Assembly (NCBI RefSeq): GCF_023701695.1
Contig: NZ_JAJOZC010000001.1
Span: forward strand, 3,011,894 to 3,075,893
Direction: 5' to 3'
Length of the DNA: 64,000 nt
Origin: Streptomyces sp. RKAG290
GTDB lineage: Bacteria > Actinomycetota > Actinomycetes > Streptomycetales > Streptomycetaceae
The position numbers were made by a program, and so were the translations under genes. Of this stretch, positions 36,277-45,806 are shown one piece after another. The notes under the pieces were generated by a model. That model saw only the letters and a list, made by a program, of their open reading frames with translations. It was not told the origin of the DNA and ran no database searches. Positions within the stretch are counted from its first letter, which is position 1; each line of letters starts with the position of its first letter.

Positions 36277-36410
36277 CGCATGCCCGTTTCTCTGAGGAGG
36301 AGTGAACGACAGGGACGATCGGGGTGGAGCGGCCGCCATGGAGGTGAGCCGACAGTAGGACCCGTACGTACCGGCCCACAAGACTCCTGCGAGAAGGTTT
36401 CGCTGATTTG

Positions 36411-36452
36411 CTGCCCAACTGCGTGCGCTCGTTGGGTTTTTGCGTTGGGCAG
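36411..36452. repeat. Inverted repeat with T-run
   Basis: CTGCCCAAC (36411-36419) and GTTGGGCAG (36444-36452), with an internal GTTGGGTTTTT. On the plus strand it resembles a terminator with a T-tract, unusual for this genome. It lies between the beta-helix hydrolase promoter and the end of the CocE gene. Confidence 0.4.
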
Positions 36453-36480
36453 GCAGTTGATTGCGATGCCGGGCAGGCTG

Positions 36481-38178
36481 TCAGGCCTGTGCCGCGTCCC
36501 CGGTCTCCTGCGGGAGCAGCAGCGCCGAATCGGCGTGCACGGTCAGCCGCACCGGCACGAACTCCTCGGCCTCCGTGCGGGATTCACCCGTGCCGGGGTT
36601 GCGGGCGTAGCGCGGGTGGGCGCCGCCGCTGAGCTGCCAGCGGATCCGGTGGCCGACGCCGAAGCGGTGGGCGGCGGCTCCCATGGGGACGGTGAGGTGT
36701 GCGGGTTCGCCTGCCGTGGCGCGGAGTTGGGCGAGACCGTCGCAGACGTTGGTGGAGCGCCCCTGCGGGTCCACGTCGCACAGGCGGGTGAAGACGTCGC
36801 CGTATCCGGTGTCCGTGGCCACGCTGATCCGCGCGGAGACCGGGCCGAGGACGGTGACGGGTTCGGTCAGGACCGGGCCGGTGAACGTCAGCACGTCCTC
36901 GCGCGCCTCCAGGGCGCTGTTGTCGCGGGCGCCTGCGGTGCGGGAGAGGAGGGGGCCGCCGAGGGACGGGGTGGGGGCGGCCGGGTCGTGGCGGACGGAC
37001 GCGAGGGGGGCGTCGTCCGTGGGGGGCTGCCTGGCGAGATGGCCGTCGGGGGTGGGGAACCAGGAGGTGACGGCCGGGTCGAGGGGCCACTCGTCGAGGT
37101 CCCGCCATCCCGCGTCCGCACCGCCCGTGTGAACGCGTACGGGGGTGGGGCGCAGCGCGGAGGGCTCGTCACACAGGTGGGCGCGGAGCCAGGCGAGGCT
37201 CTCGGCGAAGACCTCGGGCCAGCCCTTCTGCAGGGCGGAGGTGTGGGTCCAGGGGCCGACGAGCAGGGAGGTGTCGCACCCCGCGCGGCGCAGCCTGCCG
37301 TACTGGTCGAAGGTCTGGCCGGCCAGGGCGTCGTGCCAGCCCGTGACGAGGGCGGTGGGGATGGCCGGCCGCTGCGCCGACGCGCCCGGGTGAGCGCCCT
37401 GCCAGTACGGGTCGTCCGCGTCCGGATGCGCCATCACGTCCGCCAGCCAGGGCACTTCCTGCCCGAGTCCTGAGGTGTACGCGCCCCGCAGCGGCTGCGC
37501 GGTGACGATCCGGCGCATCCGGCGCTGCAGGCGCAGCGTCGCCCTGACGAAGGCCGCCATGCCGCGGTGCTGGTAGGTCATGCCGAGGCCGACGGCGAGC
37601 GCGGTCTCCAGGTGGAGCACGCCGTCCGTGTGGAAGAGGGAGTACACATCCTGCAGGCCCACCTGGAGGACCATGGCCTTCAGCTCCGGCGGCGGGTCGA
37701 GGGCGAGCGCCTCCTGCACGTAGCCGAGGTAACTGGGGCCGACCGTGCCGAGCGTGCCGTTGAACCAGGGCTGTTCACGCAGCCAGGACACCGTGGCCAG
37801 GCCGTCGGCGGCCTCGTTGCGCCAGAGGTCGAAGCTGCCGCCCGAGCCGCCGGTGCCGCGGCAGCTCTGCACGAGTACGTGGAAGCCCTGTTCGGCGAAG
37901 AGGATGCCGTACTGGGGCGACCACGGCACCCCCCGGCCGTACGGCGAGCGCACCAGGAGGGTGGGGAAGTCGCCCTGCGCGCGCGGGAAGTAGTGGTCCG
38001 TGACCAGCGGGCTGCCGTCGGCGGCCGGCACCACCAGCCCCGGCTCCCAGCCCGCCCTGTGGCGCCGGGCCGGGAGGTTGCGCCAGCCGGCCCGCATCAA
38101 CCGGGCGGACAGCGGCGGCTTCGCGGACGACGGCGTCCTGGCGGGGCGCGGCAGGGCTTGGTGCGTGGGTGTGGTCAT
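36481..38178 (-). CDS. CocE/NonD family hydrolase
   Basis: A 565-aa alpha/beta hydrolase of the CocE/NonD (S15-like) family. Catalytic Ser lies in GTVGPSYLGYVQ (about residue 155), with AQGDFPTLLVRSPYG strand motifs before it and TALVTGWHDALAGQTFDQY carrying the Asp region; a jelly-roll C-terminal domain (VTVLGPVSARISVATD) follows. No signal peptide. ATG 38178 has GGAGG eight to nine bases upstream. It is divergent from a TetR gene with a perfect palindrome between the two starts, so its expression is probably released by a ligand, possibly an ester or related compound it degrades. Confidence 0.86.
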   Translation of the reverse strand: MTTPTHQALPRPARTPSSAKPPLSARLMRAGWRNLPARRHRAGWEPGLVVPAADGSPLVTDHYFPRAQGDFPTLLVRSPYGRGVPWSPQYGILFAEQGFHVLVQSCRGTGGSGGSFDLWRNEAADGLATVSWLREQPWFNGTLGTVGPSYLGYVQEALALDPPPELKAMVLQVGLQDVYSLFHTDGVLHLETALAVGLGMTYQHRGMAAFVRATLRLQRRMRRIVTAQPLRGAYTSGLGQEVPWLADVMAHPDADDPYWQGAHPGASAQRPAIPTALVTGWHDALAGQTFDQYGRLRRAGCDTSLLVGPWTHTSALQKGWPEVFAESLAWLRAHLCDEPSALRPTPVRVHTGGADAGWRDLDEWPLDPAVTSWFPTPDGHLARQPPTDDAPLASVRHDPAAPTPSLGGPLLSRTAGARDNSALEAREDVLTFTGPVLTEPVTVLGPVSARISVATDTGYGDVFTRLCDVDPQGRSTNVCDGLAQLRATAGEPAHLTVPMGAAAHRFGVGHRIRWQLSGGAHPRYARNPGTGESRTEAEEFVPVRLTVHADSALLLPQETGDAAQA

Positions 38179-38202
38179 CGTTCGCCTCCATCGTTCCCGA
38201 GC

Positions 38203-38225
38203 ATTCTCGTACTGTGTACGAGAAT
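38203..38225. promoter_or_regulatory. TetR-type operator palindrome
   Basis: ATTCTCGTAC-TGT-GTACGAGAAT, a perfect 10-bp inverted repeat with a 3-base centre, in the intergenic region between the divergent CocE and TetR genes. Typical TetR-family operator placement. Confidence 0.8.
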
Positions 38226-38284
38226 AGTGGATGCTTGGATGACTTCCACAAGTCCGCAGCAGCGAGGAAGGGAGAATCGCGATC

Positions 38285-38999
38285 GTGACCCGTGCCGACG
38301 AGCCCGGCGCCACCGGCGTCGACCCCCGAGAACTCTGGCTGAGCCCGGACCGCCCCGCAGGGGCCGCAGACCTGCCTTCAGCCGCGAGGCGATCACCGCG
38401 GCGGCCGTCGCCCTGGCGGACACCGAAGGGATCGACGCCGTCACCATGCGGCGGGTCGCCGCGGAGGTGGGCGCGGGGGTCATGTCGCTCTACAGCTACG
38501 CCCCCGACAAGGAGACGCTGCTGGACCTGATGATCGACCACGTCACCGGCGAACTGCCCGCCTCCGCCCCCTCACCGGTGACTGGCGCACCGACCTGAAG
38601 GCCGTCGGGCACCTCCAGCGCGACCACATGCTCCGCCACCCCTGGCTGCCCGCGGCCGTCCACTCCCGCCGCACCCTGGGCCCCAACTCCCTGGCCTTCC
38701 TGGAACACGCCCTGGCCGCCCTGCGCCCCATCGGGCTGGACGGTGCCGCCCGGCTGGAGGTCTTCGCCCAGCTCACCGCGTTCGTGGCGGGGCACGTCAG
38801 CTACGAGGTCGCCCAGGCCCAGGCCGCGCAGTCGCCCGACCGGGCCGCCGCCGAGGGGCGCTACCTCGCGGCCGTCGCCGCGGACGGCCACCACCCCGAA
38901 CTGGCCGAGGCGCTCTCCGCCGCCGGGCGCCCGGTCACCCCCGACGCCACGTTCACCCGCTTCCTCAACCGGCTGGTCGACGGCCTCGACGCCGCCTGA
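38285..38999 (+). CDS. TetR family regulator (two frameshifts)
   Basis: TetR-type repressor of about 238 aa, readable in three frames. Piece 1: TRADEPGATGVDPRELWLSPDRP. Piece 2: GRRPAFSREAITAAAVALAD and VAAEVGAGVMSLYSYAPDKE, the helix-turn-helix. Piece 3: LTGDWRTDLKAVGHLQRDHM to LVDGLDAA, the ligand-binding domain. One extra G in GGGG (about 38361) and one extra C in CCCCC (about 38570) restore a single frame. GTG 38285 is preceded by AGGAAGGGAG at ten bases. It is divergent from the CocE hydrolase and should bind the palindrome at 38203-38225 and respond to an unknown ligand. Confidence 0.82.
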
Positions 39000-39042
39000 C
39001 CAGGCACGAAGCGGGGGCTGCGGGGACGCCGCCGGTGGCACA

Positions 39043-39165
39043 GTGCCGCTCCCTGAAGACAGCCTCCTGATCACCCCGATCGCCGAGCGGCCCGCGCTGA
39101 TCGCCCGGGTCCACGCGGAGCCCAACGGGTGGATCCGGCACGGCACCGGGCACCGGCCGGCCTGA
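39043..39165 (+). pseudogene. Short frame, possible gene remnant
   Basis: A GTG-started 40-residue frame (VPLPEDSLLITPIAERPALI ... HAEPNGWIRHG) with normal codon usage but no domain. It may be the start of a gene truncated by rearrangement. The rest of 39000-39354 holds nothing I can support. Confidence 0.25.
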
Positions 39166-39354
39166 GGACGGCGCCGGATCTCATACCTGGGTGCCAGGTG
39201 CCACGCCGCCGAATGAGCACCGGGGTATCACGCGCCGGGCGGGTCGCGGCAGGCATCGTGGGGGCGTCCGCACACGTCCCGCCGCACCCGCCCGCAGCGC
39301 TCCCCGCAGCGGGCCCGCGGCCGCGTGCCGTGCCGCCCGAACGGGGAGTTCCAG

Positions 39355-40644
39355 GTGACCGCAGTCCCGCGCACTCGTACCCACAACCGCCGGCAGGTGC
39401 TCGTCACCGCTCTCGCCGCGTCGGCCCTGCTGGCCACCACCGCCGTGCCGTCCGTCGCGGCCGGCGACCGTCGGTCGCCCGGCGCCCGGCCGGCCGCCCG
39501 ACTGCCCCGGCCCACCGGCCCGTTCGAGGTCGGTTCCACCGTCCTGCGCCTCGTCGACCGTGCGCGGCCCGAACCCTGGGCGCCGGACGCCGCTCCCTGC
39601 CGCCAGCTCATGATCGGCGTCCGCTACCCGGCCGCGCCCGGCCGGTCCGGGCAGCGGGTCCCGCAGATGACGGCTGCGGCGGCCGCCCACTTCGGGGGCG
39701 CGCAGGGCGCCGCCGCCCTGAACCTGGCAATGGCCCCGGGGACGGTCGACTGGGGCGCCACGCTCAGCCACGCCCGCCGCGACGCACCCGTCGACCCCCG
39801 GGCCGGGCGGCTGCCGGTCGTGCTGTACTCCGCCGGGCTGGGCGACCCGCGCACCTGGAACACGGCCCTGGCGGACGACCTGGCGAGCCGGGGCTACGCC
39901 GTCGTCACGATCGACCACACCTACGAGGCGACCGAGGTGGAGTTCCCCGGCGAGCGCCTCGCCACGATGCGGATCTTCGACGGGGCACCGCCCACCGACC
40001 CGGACGCGATCAGCGCCCTGCTGCGGAAGGTCGTGGCGGTACGGGTCGCCGACACCCGGTCCGTGCTCGACCGGCTCCCGGAACTGAACCGGACGCGCTT
40101 CGCAGGCGTACTCGATCTGCGCCGGATCGGGATGTTCGGCCACTCCGCGGGCGGCTTCACCGCGGCGCAGACGATGCACGAGGACCCGCGCGTCCGGGCG
40201 GGCATCAACATGGACGGACAGCTGGACTACGTCGGCGGCGGGCTGCCGGACGGCAGCAGGCTGAGCACCGTGGCGCTGGAGGGGCTCGACCGTCCACTGC
40301 TGCTGATGGGCACGGCGGGTGAGGGCTCCGGCGACTACCGGCAGCAGCCGTCGTGGGCCGCGTTCTGGCGGAACACCCGCGGCTGGAAGGCGAACGTCAC
40401 ACTGGCCGGCTCCCGCCACGCCTCTTACACGGACGCGCAGGTACTGCTGCCGCAGCTGGCCCGGCAGGGCGCGGAGCCGGACGGCGGCCTGTCGGCGGCG
40501 CTGGGGACGGTGCGGCCGGACCGGGCGGCGGCCGCGAGCCGGGCGTACGTGGCGTCGTTCTTCGGCCGTTGGCTGCGCGGACACGACGACCACCTGCTGG
40601 ACGGCCCGTCGGACCACTTCCCGGAGATGGTGTTCACGCCCTGA
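39355..40644 (+). CDS. Exported alpha/beta hydrolase, PAF-acetylhydrolase-like
   Basis: A 429-aa lipase/esterase. The N-terminus RTRTHNRRQVLVTALAASA has a twin-arginine-like signal, cleaving near VPSVAA. The nucleophile is in GMFGHSAGGFTAA (about residue 265), with the oxyanion region RLPVVLYSAGLGDPRTWN and the late His in GSRHASYTDAQ. It resembles PAF acetylhydrolase/dienelactone-hydrolase-like proteins found in actinobacteria. Start GTG 39355 follows GGGGAG (39343-39348) by six bases. The substrate is unknown. Another hydrolase and a TetR gene lie upstream, but there is no operon link. Confidence 0.8.
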   Translation: MTAVPRTRTHNRRQVLVTALAASALLATTAVPSVAAGDRRSPGARPAARLPRPTGPFEVGSTVLRLVDRARPEPWAPDAAPCRQLMIGVRYPAAPGRSGQRVPQMTAAAAAHFGGAQGAAALNLAMAPGTVDWGATLSHARRDAPVDPRAGRLPVVLYSAGLGDPRTWNTALADDLASRGYAVVTIDHTYEATEVEFPGERLATMRIFDGAPPTDPDAISALLRKVVAVRVADTRSVLDRLPELNRTRFAGVLDLRRIGMFGHSAGGFTAAQTMHEDPRVRAGINMDGQLDYVGGGLPDGSRLSTVALEGLDRPLLLMGTAGEGSGDYRQQPSWAAFWRNTRGWKANVTLAGSRHASYTDAQVLLPQLARQGAEPDGGLSAALGTVRPDRAAAASRAYVASFFGRWLRGHDDHLLDGPSDHFPEMVFTP

Positions 40645-40663
40645 ACAGGCTGTCCCGGAGGGG

Positions 40664-41164
40664 TCAGGCCAACTGCTTGTGCATGACGATGCAGGGCCGG
40701 CTGTGCTTTCGGTCGGCCCGGCGGTCGATCTCCTGCCAGCCCAGGGAGCTCCAGAAGGTCAGGGCGCCCGGGTTGTTCTCCAGGACGGCGAGACGGATGC
40801 CGTCCCGGCCCTCCTCGCGAAACCGCTCCTCGGCCCAGGAGGCCAGCAGCCGGCCGATGCCTTCGCGCCGGAGGCTGCCGTGCACCATCAGCAGTCCGAT
40901 CCAGGGGTGGCCGTCCGTCGGGTGGCGATCGAGCAGGCACAGGATCCCGGCAAGCCGTTCCCGCCCGTCGCGGGCGAGCAGCACCTCGCAGCCCGGGGTG
41001 CCGGCTTCCTCGCGCAGGTCGGCCTCGACCCGCTCGGCCGGGATGTTCTCCGGATCGTACTCGCCGGCGGCACGGCAGTACTCCGGGTTGCTCGCGTAGA
41101 GGCCGGCCACCTCGGCCACCTCCTGCCGGGAGAAGCGGAGCGGCGAAACGGAGAGCGTGGGCAT
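40664..41164 (-). CDS. GNAT family N-acetyltransferase
   Basis: A 166-aa acetyltransferase. The acetyl-CoA loop is seen as SLRREGIGRLLASWAEERFR (R/Q-x-x-G-x-G/A form), with LENNPGALTFWSSLGWQEI as motif B and IGLLMVHGSL as the central strand. ATG 41164 gives MPTLSVSPLRFSRQEVAEV. The acceptor substrate is unknown. It ends 20 bases from the hydrolase gene on the other strand. Confidence 0.83.
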   Translation of the reverse strand: MPTLSVSPLRFSRQEVAEVAGLYASNPEYCRAAGEYDPENIPAERVEADLREEAGTPGCEVLLARDGRERLAGILCLLDRHPTDGHPWIGLLMVHGSLRREGIGRLLASWAEERFREEGRDGIRLAVLENNPGALTFWSSLGWQEIDRRADRKHSRPCIVMHKQLA

Positions 41165-41255
41165 GCGGGCCACAGTAGCCAGCCCGCCCGGCCGGCCACT
41201 GCCGGACAGCGGTGGCGGGCAGTTCGAGCGGCGTGCCCGCGCCGCGTACGTACGA

Positions 41256-41290
41256 CGCCGGCCCCGGGGAGCGATCCCCGGGGGCCGGCG
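41256..41290. terminator. Terminator after groEL
   Basis: Stem CGCCGGCCCCGGGGA with TCCCCGGGGGCCGGCG, one bulged G and a GCGA loop; outer GTACGTAC repeats extend it. It ends the groEL message. Confidence 0.75.
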
Positions 41291-41327
41291 TACGTACAGC
41301 TGTGCAGGAGCTGCTGATCCGTCAGGA

Positions 41328-43040
<1,713 letters not shown>

Positions 43041-43076
43041 TCAGGCCTGCGGGCCTCACCGGCCCGGTCCAAGTTT

Positions 43077-43103
43077 CTGTCACTCTCACCCGGAGAGTGC
43101 TAA
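43077..43103. promoter_or_regulatory. CIRCE element, degenerate
   Basis: CTGTCACTC-N9-GAGTGCTAA, right half perfect, left half partly matching TTAGCACTC. Probable HrcA operator for groEL. Confidence 0.65.
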
Positions 43104-43112
43104 GCCCAATGA

Positions 43113-43139
43113 TTAGCACTCGACCCCCGAGAGTGCAAG
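43113..43139. promoter_or_regulatory. CIRCE element
   Basis: TTAGCACTC-N9-GAGTGCAAG: left half perfect, right half seven of nine. With the neighbouring copy it forms a tandem HrcA-binding region about 130-190 bases before groEL. Confidence 0.8.
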
Positions 43140-43193
43140 CGTCCCCCTCCGGAGTGTGGACAACCGGAGGGGGCGCCCGGAGCGTGGCCAGGA

Positions 43194-43236
43194 CGCACGG
43201 AGGGCCCGTACCCCAGGGGTACGGGCCCTCCGTGCG
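43194..43236. terminator. Very long terminator stem after the cold-shock gene
   Basis: Perfect 21-bp inverted repeat with a single central base (43194-43214 with 43216-43236), downstream of the cold-shock gene and upstream of groEL's control region, isolating the two units. Confidence 0.82.
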
Positions 43237-43267
43237 TGAGTAGTGTCGTTGGCCGACCGCGCCGAGC

Positions 43268-43474
43268 TCAGCCGACGGCGAGCTTGACCATGTCCGCCTG
43301 CGGCCCCTTCTGGCCCTGCGAGATTTCGAATTCAACTCGCTGACCCTCTTCGAGGGTGCGGTATCCGTCCATCTGGATCGCGCTGTAGTGGACGAAAACA
43401 TCCGCACCACCGTCGACCGCGATGAAGCCGTACCCCTTCTCCGCGTTGAACCACTTGACGGTGCCCTGAGCCAT
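43268..43474 (-). CDS. Cold-shock protein (CspA family)
   Basis: A 68-aa cold-shock-domain protein, [20 protein letters not shown], with RNP-1-like KGYGFI and RNP-2-like VFVHYSAI. It binds single-stranded RNA/DNA as an RNA chaperone. GGGGAG stands eight bases before ATG 43474. It keeps all aromatic nucleic-acid-contact residues. It ends in a 21-bp terminator and starts after a long upstream region, so it is its own transcript. Confidence 0.96.
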   Translation of the reverse strand: MAQGTVKWFNAEKGYGFIAVDGGADVFVHYSAIQMDGYRTLEEGQRVEFEISQGQKGPQADMVKLAVG

Positions 43475-43829
43475 GCCTAACTCCCCTATTACTGGCCCTT
43501 GCACAGGACCGCACTTCGCGGGCCCGGGTCAGAACTCACCCTCCGACAGGAGAGGGTGCGTAGCGCCGGAACGCGTCGACCGCGGCCGAATGTATCTGCC
43601 CAACTGCCCTCTGCAACAGGTCAATCGGACGAGAATTCTGGGCAGCACCGATCGCCCGAATATGGGGATGTCGTGAGGATTTTGGGCAAGTCGGGCCAGG
43701 CAAAGGCGACTTATGGCGCAAGGGATCAGGCACTTTGGCTGCTTCTTGTCGTGGCCGGGCGCATTCTCATATGCGGGCGGCACGGGCAGCGGAGGGGACT
43801 GCCCACACTCTACCGCGCTCAACCATGCA
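43475..43829. other. Upstream region of the cold-shock gene, no gene seen
   Basis: About 355 bases with moderate A+T content. Cold-shock genes often have long regulatory leaders, so part of it may be transcribed on the minus strand, but I recognise no specific leader motif. Frames here are short and Arg/Pro-rich, without coding character. Confidence 0.4.
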
Positions 43830-43868
43830 GAATTGCCCCCTCCGCTTCTCTCGCAGAGGGGGCAATTC
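43830..43868. terminator. Terminator after the CysO-like gene
   Basis: Perfect 13-bp stem GAATTGCCCCCTC with GAGGGGGCAATTC and a 13-base loop, 39 bases past the sulfur-carrier stop. Confidence 0.82.
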
Positions 43869-43906
43869 CGGTGACGCGGTGGAGTCGGGCCGGGGGGCCC
43901 GGGGGC

Positions 43907-44185
43907 TCAGCAGCCGCCGGCGACGGCCGGGATGATCGAGATGCCGGCGCCGTCCGGAGTGACCGCTTCCAGGCCGCCCTCGAAGCGCACGTCGTCGTCG
44001 TTGACGTACACGTTCACGAAGCGGCGGAGCTTGCCCTGGTCGTCCAGGACGCGGGCGGCGATGCCCGGGTGGTCCTTCTCCAGGGACTCGATGACCTGGG
44101 AGAGGGTCGCGCCCTCGGCCGGGACCTCGGCCTGGCCGCCCGTGTAGGTGCGGAGGATGGTGGGGATACGGACCTTGACGCTCAT
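43907..44185 (-). CDS. CysO-like MoaD/ThiS sulfur carrier ending GGC
   Basis: A 92-aa ubiquitin-fold protein, VRIPTILRTYTGG... then GKLRRFVNVYVNDDDVRFEG and ISIIPAVAGGC. It closely follows the mycobacterial CysO pattern, which carries sulfur as a C-terminal thiocarboxylate for cysteine synthesis. Those carriers end in GG, but here a single Cys follows the GG, so the tail would need trimming by a JAMM-type protease before thiocarboxylation. It lies 31 bases downstream of thrC on the same strand, so it may be co-transcribed. Confidence 0.87.
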   Translation of the reverse strand: MSVKVRIPTILRTYTGGQAEVPAEGATLSQVIESLEKDHPGIAARVLDDQGKLRRFVNVYVNDDDVRFEGGLEAVTPDGAGISIIPAVAGGC

Positions 44186-44216
44186 GGTGGGTGCCCTTCC
44201 TGGAGTCTCGGGGTGG

Positions 44217-45509
44217 TCAGCTGGTGCCGAGGCCGGCGGCGCGGAAGGCGTCCAGGCTCGGGCGGATCGTCGCGGTCGCCTGCGAGGTGGCTGCCACGGC
44301 GTCCAGGGTCTTGAGGCCGTCACCGGTGTTCAGCACGACGGTGGTGAGCGTCGGGTCGAGCAGGCCGGCCTCGATCAGCTTCTTCGTCACGCCGACCGTG
44401 ACCCCGCCCGCCGTCTCGGCGAAGATGCCCTCGGTGCGCGCGAGGAGCTTGATCGCGTCGACGACCTGCTCGTCGTTGACGTCCTCGACGGCGCCGCCGG
44501 TGCGGCGGGCGATGTCCAGGACGTACGGGCCGTCGGCCGGGTTGCCGATCGCGAGGGACTTGGCGATCGTGTTCGGCTTCTGCGGCCGTACGACGTCGTG
44601 CCCGGCCTTGAAGGCGGCGGAGACCGGGGAGCAGCCCTCGGCCTGGGCGCCGAAGATCTTGTACGGCTTGTCCTCGACCAGGCCGAGCTTGATCAGCTCC
44701 TGCAGCCCCTTGTCGATCTTCGTGAGCTGCGAGCCGGACGCGATCGGGATGACGATCTGGTCGGGCAGCTGCCAGCCGAGCTGCTCGCAGATCTCGTAGG
44801 CGAGCGTCTTGGAGCCCTCGCCGTAGTACGGACGCAGGTTGACGTTGACGAAGCCCCAGCCCTCGCCGAGCGGGTCACCGATGAGCTCCGAGCAGAAGCG
44901 GTTGACGTCGTCGTAGTTGCCCTCGATGCCGACCAGCTCACCGCCGTACACCGCGGCCATGACGACCTTGCCCTGCTCCAGGTCGTGCGGGATGAACACG
45001 CAGGACCGCAGGCCGGCGCGGGCGGCGGCGGCGCCCACCGCACCGGCGAGGTTGCCGGTGGAGGAGCAGGAGAGGGTGGTGAATCCGAAGGCGCGGGCGG
45101 CCTCGACGGCGATCGCGACGACGCGGTCCTTGAAGGAGTGCGTCGGGTTGCCGGAGTCGTCCTTGACGTACAGGCCGCCGGTGACGCCCAGCTCGCGGGC
45201 GAGGTTGTCGGCCTTGACCAGCTTGGTGAAGCCGGGGTTGATGTTGGGCTTGTCCGCGACATCGGAGGGGACCGGCAGCAGCGGCGCGTAACGCCAGATG
45301 TTGTCGGGGCCGGCCTCGATGCGCTTCTTCAGCTCGTCCGGGGAGCCGCTCGGCAGGTCGTACGCCACTTCGAGCGGCCCGAAACAGGTCGCGCAGGCGA
45401 ACAGGGGACCGAGCTCGAATCGCTCTCCGCACTCGCGGCAGGAAAGTGCCGCGGCGGGACCGAGGTCCACGGAGGAACCGGTGTGTGCTTCAACAGTCTG
45501 AACAGCCAT
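44217..45509 (-). CDS. thrC: Threonine synthase
   Basis: A 430-aa PLP-dependent enzyme converting O-phosphohomoserine to threonine. An N-terminal zinc-ribbon-like part (CREC...CATC) is followed by the fold type II core; the PLP Lys is in NPTHSFKDR (about residue 128), and the Gly-rich phosphate loop STGNLAGAVG follows. ATG 45509 (MAVQTVEAHTGSS) is used; the SAM-I riboswitch lies immediately before it. The downstream gene is a CysO-like carrier, 31 bases away. The region links threonine, methionine and sulfur metabolism. Confidence 0.95.
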   Translation of the reverse strand: MAVQTVEAHTGSSVDLGPAAALSCRECGERFELGPLFACATCFGPLEVAYDLPSGSPDELKKRIEAGPDNIWRYAPLLPVPSDVADKPNINPGFTKLVKADNLARELGVTGGLYVKDDSGNPTHSFKDRVVAIAVEAARAFGFTTLSCSSTGNLAGAVGAAAARAGLRSCVFIPHDLEQGKVVMAAVYGGELVGIEGNYDDVNRFCSELIGDPLGEGWGFVNVNLRPYYGEGSKTLAYEICEQLGWQLPDQIVIPIASGSQLTKIDKGLQELIKLGLVEDKPYKIFGAQAEGCSPVSAAFKAGHDVVRPQKPNTIAKSLAIGNPADGPYVLDIARRTGGAVEDVNDEQVVDAIKLLARTEGIFAETAGGVTVGVTKKLIEAGLLDPTLTTVVLNTGDGLKTLDAVAATSQATATIRPSLDAFRAAGLGTS

Positions 45510-45528
45510 GATGGCGAGGCCCTTTCTC

Positions 45529-45651
45529 CTCATCTTCCTCGTGGCGCATTTCGCCACAAGACGGAATTGGCACCTTCCCCACCTGACCTCGCGGTCGGTG
45601 GCATGGTTGCCGGGACTTCAACGGGCCGTTCCCTCTGTCCCTCTGGATGAG
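45529..45651 (-). ncRNA. SAM-I riboswitch upstream of thrC
   Basis: On the minus strand the leader reads CTCATCCAGAGGGACAGAGG, then GGCCCGTTGAAGTCCCGGCA with the ACC following, then GGTGCCAATTCC and finally GAGGAAGATGAG, the characteristic S-box core. P1 is formed by CTCATC (45646-45651) and GATGAG (45529-45534). The P1 3' strand runs straight into GAGGAGAAAGG, the likely Shine-Dalgarno, so SAM binding could block ribosome access; I see no terminator hairpin. Confidence 0.9.
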
Positions 45652-45806
45652 CGCTATGGCACTGGACCATCGATCCAGGCGTTTATCGGCGGACGGACCC
45701 CGGCATGCGACGGCCATCTGCGTTGTTCAAGACTGTAACCGAAGCACCGGACTGTTGAGATAGCCGTCCGAACCGCGAGATGGATCACATACAGGGAGTA
45801 TCGACC

